From Asparagopsis taxiformis (lineage: Eukaryota > Rhodophyta > Florideophyceae > Bonnemaisoniales > Bonnemaisoniaceae), in the NCBI GenBank assembly GCA_030407315.1, contig JALQPE010000718.1, forward strand, positions 1-64,000: DNA of 64,000 bases, read 5' to 3'. Position numbers and translations under genes: made by a program. The notes under the pieces are model-generated. The model saw only the letters and a list, made by a program, of their open reading frames with translations. It did no database searches and had not been told where the DNA came from. Every line of letters begins with the position of its first letter. The stretch's first letter is position 1. Positions 11,801-20,501 of the stretch are shown one piece after another.

Positions 11801-11915
11801 CTTTCCAGTCAAGCCATTTACGAAACAAATGCACTGGTCGGACCACCGTTTCTATCTCAACCGCTTCTACACCAACACTGATTACCAATTCACAGATGAT
11901 AATGAAGAAGAATAA
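8877..11915 (+). CDS. Plavaka/KDZ-like DDE transposase with N-terminal zinc finger
   Basis: A 1,012-residue intronless frame. Residues 3-25 form a C-x4-C...H-x3-C zinc-finger-like segment (CKYEGC...HERTC). The core carries the signature of Plavaka-type elements of the Kyakuja-Dileera-Zisupton superfamily: VYSDKSST followed by VAYPIHVTLLNFSAPLRR and GLTIVGYLPYI (first catalytic Asp region), CDFPEAKELSC with HPCHRCYIPA (second Asp with a Cys cluster), FSFEPLHNLHLGISKLIK, and EHIDAGPYEHSHLLFKQSYR (probable catalytic Glu region). The ATG at 8877 is chosen because the zinc finger starts at residue 3. The family excises and inserts DNA by the DDE mechanism. The gene converges with the coiled-coil gene at 11993-14277 (77-bp gap), the usual two-gene layout of such elements. 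It is intact as read. Superfamily assignment is by motif reading only. Confidence 0.85.
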   Translation: MECKYEGCFYYCVDAYALALHERTCRYRFNPSPQHFNNARVPAVTHEPARNGDHDSPQPSSPDPESGRASSSDSPCDASLPPTSTPSRADLLVQSLAASLTTLEYKAGAGRVSEVITILQDPAFSLEKFNSAVRTVEECRHVTASMVETHFRTEGYKSHIIPDKTGKYSAQLYLRDPVDMLRRQLALANDQNTLFHPSPQTAPDGTAIFSHPLHTEFAKTLHQVTRQRVQLSEDPQVVWAEENDPTASSFAGLLQVYSDKSSTSLKSSAIVAYPIHVTLLNFSAPLRRHCIRTGLTIVGYLPYIVNPSSNALFGDEMPTTSSSASRARKIDILHKALEKVFSSLSTAFSSGFPCTDSTATARQCFPILANYCCDFPEAKELSCTRNSTTTTHPCHRCYIPATQLESSAPHQPRSLDDTRSARQESAQEHTTAPLEALSLLEQHSVLESTALLPTNSPLDPYNIFSFEPLHNLHLGISKLIKQCIVHRLSSPDLTTTASHSGTPRTFKKVKKSILAGSNSILSAIERDYYITGLHVDFSKGEKGTNLNGLFTEDGIRGMLAAKDYHHVDMVFPFIAAFIDTCCDEVDTAPLTSICTQYSDLVAWVMKRGRIKHWTAAELESLQNSISYFKQSMLSTLGPFHTTGLKTFKFHLLDHLPGDLQRYGALEHIDAGPYEHSHLLFKQSYRKTSRRRSTAMEETIRHMEFSLATPTGHTPSNTLGNARMISPTDGAVLVRDGFTVALHDFASLLPDATLLVADIDGQPDPATLLPLHNSSFPSGTITLFQQLGDTAAQAFLTLARLRATAEGPPIHDMDISVTVVKSAYVMGGYVPDADDFDPHSGMLRPTNVSRHKQQRVFATSSFGPAKRSQYSFVVISGTADDYRTIWVGRVLALVRLQSPNLFQPVELAFVQYMTCFAPKTAVEKSLGCICLKWSTWDPDNGSVDSNDTASHSAGGPWFDLIPASTISGTVHIVRSNFPVKPFTKQMHWSDHRFYLNRFYTNTDYQFTDDNEEE

Positions 11916-11992
11916 ATCTAAATCGCAGCACTCTATTGATAATGTACTACATGATAAACCTTCTAGTCAACGTCACATTTACTGCACTAATT

Positions 11993-14277
11993 TCAACCAT
12001 CCTCCATTACGCCAAAACCGTTATCAGCAGTGGCTGCATGGCGCCGCTCCATGCCCCCATACTGTGGGGCATTGATTTCGACATTCAGGTTTGCACTCAG
12101 GTGTCCAGCATATGGGTCAACGACGAAAAGTTCTGCGCCAATTAGTCCTTGCGCAATCACACAATCCATTACAGCACCGAGGTTTGACGTAATATGCGAT
12201 TGAATCCAATCCTCGGACACTAGAACAAGTGATGAGCAGCGGTTTACATCATCAACGACATGAACAATTCCAGACCCCTCTCCGCTTTGCCACACTTCAA
12301 CAGCCTCTCTCGTCACAGTACGGCTTGCAAACACATGCCGTGACTGTGCACTAGTCCGCTGTTCGCTCTCGACAACGTCCGTTTCTTCCCTTGCTTGCGA
12401 GCCTTGGAGACAAGACATGCAGTACACCACCATACCAACTAATTGCTGAAAAGCTACCCCCACATATTGACTGTACCGCCTTGTAAACTCCTTCTGCCGT
12501 GCACCTCCTTTCCCCTTCGGTTCATCCAAACACTCCACAGTAGTCACTAGCCAAGCATCCAGGCGCGCCAGCGTTAGTATGCTCGTCTCTATGTCCATTA
12601 CTTGTTCTGGTCGTATCGAATAACCCCTGAAGATGTCCAGCACATTCACAGCTACTCGGTTGTTAAACCATGCATCACCATTCACTTCCATTTCGAAGCT
12701 GTCAGGAACCAAGCCTTTGCTGTATCGCAGCTCTGAGAACGGTGCCGTTCGCCACCTCCCCATATCCAAATCACCGTTACTTTCCCGTTTCAAAAGCTTC
12801 TCAGACGCTTCGCGCTTTTGTTCCTCTCGCTCGTCCATCTCAGCTCGCGTCGTCAGCATCGTGCATCTAGACATTAATTTCGTGTACCCCAGCGAACCGA
12901 ACAATCTGTCCCTCGCATTACGCTTCCGTGCACTCATCACGTCGGACAGTTTCTGCGTCACCTTCACTTTCAATTCCTTGCTCCCCGCCACAGCCTCTTG
13001 ACAGCACACACGCTGCTCCTCATCGGAAAACACATCACACCACGGACTTTGACGCAGTACGTGTCGCACCAAGTCATTCAGCAGATCACTCTCGTCCCTG
13101 TACGAAGGTGTATACCACTGCAGATTCTTGATGATATAGCCCGGAGGGGTAGCAATATATCCTACACCGTTTTCGCTCCAAAGTGCCCCTTCTACCGGCT
13201 CTACCTCGATGGTACGTCCAGTCCAACGTCTCTGCGTTTGTTCCGCTATAGGGTCCAGCTCCATAGTCTCGTTCTTGCACCACTTTGTCAGGTTTTCCTC
13301 AACCGCCCTAAGAACTCCAAGGTATTTCACAGGAATGGCTTTCTGTATTTTCGACTTACCGCCACCGTGATCACTGATTCTACCTGTTCTCGCAATTGCA
13401 GTAAGGCTGGCATTTTCCGCCTGCAGAGTCTTCACCTTAGCCTCCAACGCAACAATCTCCGTGGTGAGCGCCTTGTTTGCTATGTCCTGGCTAAACACTT
13501 TTTTTTCCAGCTCCGCGATCTTCTTCTTCTGCGCATTGATGCGACTCGCCATTAAATCGATGGATTCCGGCGGATGCAACCTCTCTGCCCTCACCGTCCC
13601 CCCATCTCCCACGCTATCGGGAATATGATGTCCTCCATCGCCAATAGCCTGACGTCGCGGGGGCGTTACGCGCATATTTGGCACCAATGACAGTCTGTTG
13701 TGACGAGGCCCGCACTCCGGCTGCTCTCTCCCCTCAGTACCACCTGACCGCCGATGATAGTTGGCATCCTGTGAACGTTGCTCAGAAACAACATCCCTTG
13801 CCGCTATCCTCGGGTCCCTGACTGCATTACCTGCTGGGGCTGATGTACTCGGCATAGTTGGCGCAGTGGGGGTCACAGCCTCCAGTGTGTCGGAACCCCC
13901 GGCTGGGACTCCGTCTGCAGCACCTCCGCATCTGCCAACCCGGGAGGAACTACCTTTGCCATAGCACTCTGCCGCAATTCCAACATGTTTTGAGCCACTA
14001 TCATGTCATCATCATGATGTTCACTGTCCCTGCGAGCACGCTTGCCTCGGTCAAGCCCCATCTCTCTCCGCGCCGTTCCTCCTTCCTCACTTTCTCGCTG
14101 CGGATCCCCAGTTCTGCGCCGGTCCGTCTTGCGACTACCGGACCGCGGTTCAATGCTGCCGGTAGGCCCAGACCGCTTCTTCGCACGGGATTGTCGGGCA
14201 CTCGATACAGCAGCTGCTGACCGGGTTTTCTGGAGGCCCGGAGGCTTTGGAGCTTTCTTCGCAATACGCGGCGGCAT
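11993..14277 (-). CDS. Coiled-coil accessory protein of the transposon (one frameshift)
   Basis: Two minus-strand frames that read as one gene of about 760 residues. The 5' frame starts at the ATG at 14277 (basic, MPPRIAKKAPKPPG...) and runs into the second near 13.88 kb. A run of five C (plus strand) near 13895 is a plausible indel site. The second frame has a charged Pro/Arg-rich start, then a long coiled coil (about 13390-13560, MASRINAQKKKIAELEKKV onward), then a globular region with WYTPSYRDESDLLNDLVRHV and KRNARDRLFGSLGYTKL, and a C-terminal region containing VEVWQSGEGSGIVHVVDD. I do not recognise the family. By position (convergent with the transposase) it is probably the element's second, DNA-binding or oligomerising protein. 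The RxxxRDRLFxxLGY segment faintly resembles one in the protein at 20502-22025. Confidence 0.65.
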
Positions 14278-14514
14278 AATGAAGCCTTCCCGGAAGCGAT
14301 GGAAGGATTGAGTTGCACGAGATACAAAAAAGATTGCTGTATAGTGTCGGTAACCACAACGGTCTGCGATGAACGTTCAGGTCAGGTCAAGTACCGGAGA
14401 ATACGCCAACAGCCCAGATTGTATACGGTAGGCAGTCATCAACAGTATTTAATGAGGTACAATTACAGCTGTCGAGCTAGGCCGCGAGCACCCCTATGTC
14501 CGGAAGACGTCCTG

Positions 14515-14720
14515 ATTTGAATTAAAATTTGGGCTATTCTCAAAAACATGCACATGTGAACATGTTTTTGAGATGGGGGTGTGCCGTACGGCACAATCGA
14601 CCCGCTGAAATCGATGTTTTTTGCAATATTTTTTTCTGCCCTGAATTGTAGAATTTCTGGGCTGGACAGCAATGCAACTGAGCTGGACATCCACCGGGCG
14701 TCCATTTCAACTTGGTCGTG
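14515..14720 (-). repeat. Family-A dyad repeat, inverted copy left of the writer
   Basis: On the minus strand this reads as the family-A unit: GGGCGTCC...GATGTCCAGCTC, CCAGAAATTCTACAATTC, the 12-bp palindrome TGCCGTACGGCA, a 34-bp dyad with 12-bp arms CTCAAAAACATG (14539-14572), and AATTTTAATTCAAATCAGG. The same unit occurs in the opposite orientation at 18480-18682, so the writer gene lies between inverted copies. Further copies flank the dioxygenase gene at 50153-54109. Confidence 0.85.
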
Positions 14721-14936
14721 TATTTTGCATCTGCACGCATAACAGCATCCAAGCAGTCAGGTTCACTGCTCGGACGAAGTGCACCTAGAGTGTGAACGAT
14801 TGGTTTTTGACAGGCGAGTACTGCCAATAGGTTTCACCCTGGACTAATGGTGGCTGGACATGCTGCATTATATGATATACTTCAACTCTGGAACGTAGCT
14901 TTATTTGTAGTCGAAATGAAAACATCTTTCGTGACC
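14721..14936. other. Spacer 3' of the writer; no gene recognised
   Basis: Short spacer between the inverted repeat and the writer's stop codon. It presumably holds the 3' untranslated region and polyadenylation signals, none of which I can point to with confidence. Confidence 0.3.
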
Positions 14937-17900
14937 CTAATTCCATGCTCTAAACGCTGTCCCATAATGAACGTAGAGCTCCTGCCCTGGACGGATATCG
15001 CGGATTGCACGTACTACAATGATCTTCGGATTTTCTAGGTCCTTCGCCTTGAGCTTCTTCCCCGTCGAACCGCTGCTGTAGTTCTCGACAAACTCGACGT
15101 TGGCCATCCGCCTGGTGTCTTCCGCCGGAGTGTCCTCACCTCGCAAATACCGCGGGTCGTTGATGAACTGCGCCGAACAGAACGGAGCCGGAACAATCCA
15201 AATTGGATGCTCGATGTTTTCGTCGTCCTCCGCTGTTGCATACAGCTTGATGGCATACATCAAGAATGTTTCCTTCGTTATCGCCATGTGACCCTCTCCG
15301 TACGCGAACCTCATCGACTCCTTGCTCATATCAGAGTACACAACAGTTCCGTAGTATGCACATACTTCGTCGCCAACATTAAATGTCTGTTCAGCGAAGA
15401 GCCCTCTTCCTGCATTTGGATGCTTAATCAGCGATGGTCGAACGCTCAATTTTTTCGCAACACAATCGTGTGCCCGCATCACGCGAGGGTTTTCAGTTTG
15501 CAACCAGCGGCGCAGGGAAGGTGGCCAATAATGTACCGGTTTTTCCATGTGCTCGTGCGACGCAATCGACTCTGGGCACAGCTGCCAGAGGTACTGCCGA
15601 ATATATTTCGGGAACCTCTGGTACAGGGGAAGGCCAGGTGGGGGTTCGATGATCCTGCGTTCCCTCTGCGTACGCATCGTGACAGAGGGGGACGCCAAGA
15701 ACTTCTCAGCACTCTGTTTCGCTTCTGTCGTGACCCTCATGTCAGTGTTGTTTGAAAGAATTACACGTGACATGACTGCACACAGCTTTGGAAGCGATCG
15801 TGCCACACACAATTTGTCCATGTCACTGCCGACGAAAACACGGTGCTCAGGCAAGCTCATAGCTGCTTTTCCCGTTGCGAAAGTGCCAGAGAATGGATCG
15901 ACAACAATATCACCAGGCTGTGAATGCTGGCTGATCAACTCCATCATGAGAGCGACGCTCTTCTGCTCTGCACGAACTCTGACCGTAGCACCGGTTGTGC
16001 TCCTTGTTCGCCACACCATCTCATTCGAATCGATGGCGGGCATATTGATGGTGACGTTGCACCACGCCGGGTACGTGCCGTCCATGTATCCGTGGTTCCT
16101 ATAGGCCACCATCTCGCTTCCAGTCTTGAACGGAACACCTCGCTTCCAGAAGTGGATAGCGACCTCTGCCATGTTCATGCGTTGGTACCTCTTCCGCCCC
16201 GGCATTTGATAGAGGTGCCCAGGTAGTCGGACAAACAACAGAGGTACCTCGTCAACGAAGAAAACTGAATTCCGAACGACGTCCTCCTCCTCCTCGTCCT
16301 CCTCGTCCTCCTCGTCCTCCTCATCCGCACTTTCTTCGCCACTGTGCTGCGATGCTTCGGAGTCCGAATTCATGGACGTAACCTCTTCTTCATCCGACCC
16401 GTCATCACTGGCAGCAGCATCGGTTGGGCCTTCTGACTGCGGTCCTTTGTACGTTTCCAAGTAATGGAACCATTCGTAGAACTGCAAAACGGAGCAGAAC
16501 ACGATGCCGTGGCCACCGGGGCGCAACAGCTCGTCAAACACTTCGATGCTAGCCTGCATATCTTCTGCAGTTAGCCTGTCGTACGAAGAGTTGGAATCGT
16601 TCCTCTTACGACGAACATTGTAGGGCGGATCTGTCAGAATGAGCTGAACGTTGCCCGTGATGGGCACGTGTTCTCGGCTCTCGTCGGCACTGACCAAATC
16701 TTCGAAAGGGACGTCATACACCCGGCAATACTGACTCATTTTCGAAAGAAAGTCCTTTGCGAGAGCCTGCCCTTCACTTTCCTGCTCTTCTGTCGCATGG
16801 GGTGACGGTGACGGGGGAGACGGCCCTTGGGCAGTAAGACTGGTCCTCCCAGGTCCAAGTTGAAGCCTGGTTGTGTGTCTTGTCGACGGAACCAAACCTC
16901 TCCCTCCTGTGTTGCGACGAGTGGGAGTGTCATCAACCGGCTTGGGGACCTTTTCTGCGTCCGCGGCTTGTGGTGCCGGGCGGAGGACAGCCATAACGTC
17001 TTCGTCGAGGGTGTCAAAGTACGCTGGCAGCTTGTCCGGATTTCCGCTTGACAAGTATATTTCCAGCGCCCCCCAGCGGTCGGACTCCGGCCAGGTGTAC
17101 AGGTCCGGGTTGACGATAAGAAACTGCAACCGGTCGAAGAACTTCCTCACAAGGTCCCTAAATGCACTGTGCTGCGCACTGGTTCTTGTCTCTACTTTTC
17201 CACCATATCCATCAGGATGAGATAGGGGAGCTTTGTCGTGGTAGAGATCTAGCTTCTGCTCTATCGGTGCGAATAGACCTTCATCGAGCACGTCAAACCA
17301 ATGCTCACTGCTGTCGAAAATGATGTACGGCGCCATCAACTCTTCGAAGCTGGAAAACTTTGCGGCGAAGGCCACATCGGTCCAAGCATGGTATAAAACT
17401 TGAACCACGTAACAAGCTCGATTAGTGCTTTTCCGATGGGCTGGGACGCGTGCGGCTTCGTTCCCCTCCTCGGCCGCGTCGCCTATTCGGCGACGCGGCA
17501 GGTTCTTGTTGTGATTTCGGATGATAGACAACGCTTGGAAATACATCAATACCTCGAACGTTTCCGGTGGAGCAAGAACGAAGGCGCTTGGTTCCCCGCG
17601 CTGCGGCGCCTGTAGTGGCGAAGGAAGCATGTTACATCCAATAAGGAAGGTCTGCGGCACGATCCCAGAAAGGATGCAGTGCTCAACCCATTGCCCGATA
17701 CGCTCATCCTGTCTTGAAAACTCGGCAATCGGTAATGCCAGACGAACAATCTGCTTGGCTCGCTCAACGTTCATCTCTGCCATGACGATTTCGGCAACAT
17801 CCGCCTCGACTCCAGCATTCTTCGAACGACCGCTGAAGGCCATGCTGAGTCGACCTTGCAGCGCCAGAAATTGTTCTTCCGTGCCCTGCGCAACCCAAGC

Positions 17901-18149
17901 GCCAAGGTCCGCGTATGTGAAACCTCCCGGCTTGTCCGTCAAGTCTGCGAAACTTGAGTGGGCGAACAAATCCAGCAAGAGGCGGAGGAAGTCTTTGCCA
18001 GCGAGAGTAGTTTCGCGGGCGGCGCGACCTACGTTTCGACGTGTACCCATGTCACTAGAATCCTCCCAAGGGCTAGCGGGTTCGCGCAGAATTGGCACGG
18101 TTGCGTCGTCAACGATCGGATTGCTGTTGCGCCTGCGCTTATTCGTCAT
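14937..18149 (-). CDS. DNA methyltransferase-SET fusion 'writer' without a visible ParB domain
   Basis: A 1,070-residue intronless protein. The first about 480 residues are mostly helical with no DGxHR motif. The methyltransferase core has beta order: QLILTDPPYNVRRKR (Asp507) precedes the AdoMet site GDIVVDPFSGTFATG (Asp751), with AEQKSVALMMELI just before it, the counterpart of the HxTQKP segment in CcrM-type enzymes. A DPPY motif IV points to N6-adenine more than N4-cytosine methylation (family knowledge). A Glu/Asp run lies near residues 607-630. The C-terminal SET domain (about 905-1065) has NAGRGLFAEQTF, a degenerate NH motif AQFINDPRYL, ANVEFVENY and GQELYVHYG. It should therefore act in the nucleus on DNA and on a protein lysine, probably histone. 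The gene lies between inverted family-A repeats. The ATG at 18149 is the first Met, followed by a basic KRRR. Confidence 0.85.
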   Translation of the reverse strand: MTNKRRRNSNPIVDDATVPILREPASPWEDSSDMGTRRNVGRAARETTLAGKDFLRLLLDLFAHSSFADLTDKPGGFTYADLGAWVAQGTEEQFLALQGRLSMAFSGRSKNAGVEADVAEIVMAEMNVERAKQIVRLALPIAEFSRQDERIGQWVEHCILSGIVPQTFLIGCNMLPSPLQAPQRGEPSAFVLAPPETFEVLMYFQALSIIRNHNKNLPRRRIGDAAEEGNEAARVPAHRKSTNRACYVVQVLYHAWTDVAFAAKFSSFEELMAPYIIFDSSEHWFDVLDEGLFAPIEQKLDLYHDKAPLSHPDGYGGKVETRTSAQHSAFRDLVRKFFDRLQFLIVNPDLYTWPESDRWGALEIYLSSGNPDKLPAYFDTLDEDVMAVLRPAPQAADAEKVPKPVDDTPTRRNTGGRGLVPSTRHTTRLQLGPGRTSLTAQGPSPPSPSPHATEEQESEGQALAKDFLSKMSQYCRVYDVPFEDLVSADESREHVPITGNVQLILTDPPYNVRRKRNDSNSSYDRLTAEDMQASIEVFDELLRPGGHGIVFCSVLQFYEWFHYLETYKGPQSEGPTDAAASDDGSDEEEVTSMNSDSEASQHSGEESADEEDEEDEEDEEEEDVVRNSVFFVDEVPLLFVRLPGHLYQMPGRKRYQRMNMAEVAIHFWKRGVPFKTGSEMVAYRNHGYMDGTYPAWCNVTINMPAIDSNEMVWRTRSTTGATVRVRAEQKSVALMMELISQHSQPGDIVVDPFSGTFATGKAAMSLPEHRVFVGSDMDKLCVARSLPKLCAVMSRVILSNNTDMRVTTEAKQSAEKFLASPSVTMRTQRERRIIEPPPGLPLYQRFPKYIRQYLWQLCPESIASHEHMEKPVHYWPPSLRRWLQTENPRVMRAHDCVAKKLSVRPSLIKHPNAGRGLFAEQTFNVGDEVCAYYGTVVYSDMSKESMRFAYGEGHMAITKETFLMYAIKLYATAEDDENIEHPIWIVPAPFCSAQFINDPRYLRGEDTPAEDTRRMANVEFVENYSSGSTGKKLKAKDLENPKIIVVRAIRDIRPGQELYVHYGTAFRAWN

Positions 18150-18479
18150 AATGGAATGAGTGGAAATTCGGTACAGGATGGCGACCGCTCGGCGAGACAG
18201 TCAAATTTGACGACGTATCTCGTGACGTTTGCACTCTTTCGTGAGGAACACTGGTTGATATCGAACGGAACAGAGTATACGGGTACACAGCACTGGAAAG
18301 GTCTTGAAACCCGTAACCGGTGTAGGTAATAAGTTGTGACGGATACGTGGTAGACAAAAATTTTAAAAAGATTGTGATTCCCTGTCTTTGAGGGTTGTAC
18401 TGCACGGCCGCCATGGCGGCTGTGACTGCAGTCACATAGGTTGTCACAGGTGCATCACGCTTACCAGGTGAGCGACATC
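18150..18479. promoter_or_regulatory. Probable 5' region of the writer gene
   Basis: 330 bp between the writer's start codon and the right-hand family-A repeat. It must contain the writer's promoter if the gene is expressed. I see a short GCCGCCATGGCGGC palindrome near 18407-18420 and no other clear element. Confidence 0.35.
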
Positions 18480-18682
18480 CGGACGGCCACTGGACATGGG
18501 GATGTCCAGCTCAGATGCATTGCTGGCCAGACCAGAAATTCTACAATTTCGGGCAGCAAAAATATTGCAAAAAAACATCGATTTGGGCGGTCGATTGTGC
18601 CGTACGGCACACCCCCATCTCAAAAACATGTTCACATGTGCATGTTTTTGAGAATAGCCCAAATTTTAATTCAAATCAGGAT
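18480..18682 (+). repeat. Family-A dyad repeat, right copy
   Basis: Plus-strand unit: GGGGATGTCCAGCTC, CCAGAAATTCTACAATTTCG, TGCCGTACGGCA, the 34-bp dyad with CTCAAAAACATG arms (18619-18652), AATTTTAATTCAAATCAGG. It is the inverted partner of 14515-14720. The pair delimits about 4.17 kb containing only the writer, which looks like a discrete mobile or amplified unit. Confidence 0.85.
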
Positions 18683-18949
18683 GCAGATATTCGTCTTCTA
18701 GCATTGTCAGAACACATTCGTATAACCACATTTGGAGAACCTGAGCCCAGAGCTATCGGTTTTGGCGGGAGCTAAGCCATATCTCATATAATCAGTAACT
18801 ACTTCCCGCCAGCTGAGTGGTGGAACCCCTGCTATTTCTACCAACGAGACATACGGGGTGTCAACTCGGCAATCGTATATGATTTGGGTGCTAAATTTAT
18901 TCAAGAGACGAATGGGCTTCGAAAAGGAGCCCAACAACGTCTTCTTGTG

Positions 18950-19215
18950 ATCCATGGGTATAGGACTACTCTATTCTTCTCCAGGCTTCCACCATAGCCT
19001 CCTCCACCACCTCCGTTAATGGATCGAATATCCGAACCGCACCTCAACATGCTTTTCTTCTCATCCATGGGTACTGACATCTGCGAGATGTGAGTCACAT
19101 GTTCTCCAGGCTTGCACCATAGCCTCCTCCACCACCTCCGTTAATGGCAACATGTGAGATGTCAGTACCGGACAAGTTCTCCAGGCTTCCTCCGTAGCCA
19201 CCTCCTCCACTTCCG
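18950..19215 (-). repeat. Three copies of a Gly-rich coding-like segment
   Basis: Three direct copies of a segment of about 45 bp containing TTCTCCAGGCTT, AGCCTCCTCCACCACCTCC and, in two, GTTAATGG (near 18977, 19101 and 19171). On the minus strand it encodes INGGGGGGYGGSLE, typical of Gly-rich low-complexity protein. Flanking CATGGGTA and GACATCTGCGAGATGT/ACATGTGAGATGTC stretches are also repeated in part. No long open frame joins the copies, so this is probably a relic or a local tandem expansion. Confidence 0.6.
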
Positions 19216-19714
19216 TCTGTGGGAATCAACACAACATCACCACTGCGTCTTACCTCACATCCACATCTCTCCGGGATGAAAACGGACGGACGACATAGGG
19301 TTTGTAGACGTTTAGAATCTTGTTAGAAAAAAGTAAACGAAAGAGAAGTTCTCTTTCATGGAATGATATCTCGTCCCTGTCGCAATATGTTCCATTTTCA
19401 TTTTCTCGGGTTGCACACCCATCATGGGTGATCAAGGCCTGGATCGAACCCTCCGAGGGTCTTCGATGGATAGGACAGATAGTGGAAGGCTTTTAAGCCT
19501 GTGACCAAGCGGCTATTGATTGGTTGGAGGAAGGAAATTACAGAGGAAATATAGCTGAGTACGGTGCTCGCGATAGCTGTTAGGTTAAAGTCAAATATGT
19601 TTTTCGATTATTTTTCGTACGGAAATGGCTTCGAAAAGACGATGGAGAGCATCGTCATGAAGGAGAGGATTCTTTCTGCTTGTTAGAATCGGTTTAGAGG
19701 AGATAGCTAATGCA
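19216..19714. other. No gene recognised
   Basis: About 500 bp with short frames only and no repeat or RNA gene that I can identify. Confidence 0.4.
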
Positions 19715-19806
19715 TTACTGGCCAGCCCAGAACTTGTAGAATTTCGGGCAGGAAAAAAATTGCAAAATTTTATCGATTTAGGCGGTCGAAAGTGCCGTAC
19801 GGCACC
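19715..19806 (+). repeat. Partial, diverged family-A repeat
   Basis: Retains GCATTACTGGCCAGCCCAGAA, AATTTCGGGCAG and TGCCGTACGGCA, but the CTCAAAAACATG dyad is missing and the sequence runs directly into the TACTGCC field. Confidence 0.7.
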
Positions 19807-19814
19807 ACTACCGA

Positions 19815-20195
19815 GTTTGAGATTAAAAATGTAGTAAATTTACTGCCTGAGGCAGTAAAAATCACTGCCTGAGCAATGTAGTGCCTGAGGCAGTAAAATT
19901 ACTATTTTAATTTTTTCAGTTCTAGTGCCGCAGGCAGTAAAATACAAAATTTCCTGGCAGTACGGTATGTAGCAGAATTCAGTACTGTACGATAGCAAAT
20001 TCTAGTAATTTTTGCTGGTACCACAGGGCAGTAGTGCAATGCAGTGATTTTTGATGATTTCTGCAATGGAATGTACTGCCGTACAGTACTGCCCTGGCAA
20101 ATGACCTGGCATTAGAATCAGGCAGTAAAATATACTGGCTCCGGCAGTGAATTGTACTGCCTGCAAGTACTGCCTTGATAGTAATTGGTGATTGG
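19815..20195. repeat. Field of ACTGCC/GGCAGT dyads
   Basis: Many copies of ACTGCC and GGCAGT face each other across 1-3 bases, for example ACTGCCTGAGGCAGT and CTGCCGTACAGTACTGCC, mixed with AT-rich spacers ending TAAAAT. The same field occurs on a larger scale at 47640-48835. No coding content. It lies upstream of the coiled-coil gene at 20502. Confidence 0.75.
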
Positions 20196-20501
20196 TATTT
20201 TCTGAGATTCAATGTTGCAATAGTTGTCCAGGATAGGGTTGTACAATGTGTTCGCATGTGAGTTCAAGTAGAGAAGAGAGGAAACTATTCTGAAGCTACT
20301 AGTAGTGAGAAGTGTAGAGGATGCATGGTCACATGGAAATGACCGTTACAAAAAAGGTAGGAGAAAATCGGTCGTTTTCCGAGGATATGAGTAGAGTAGT
20401 TGGCATTATTTGTTACTATTGCTAGCATTCTAGTTCAGGAAAAGCGTTTGGAGTGACACTCTGCGATTGGAACGAGAGGCGAAGGCGAATTTTGACGGAA
20501 G

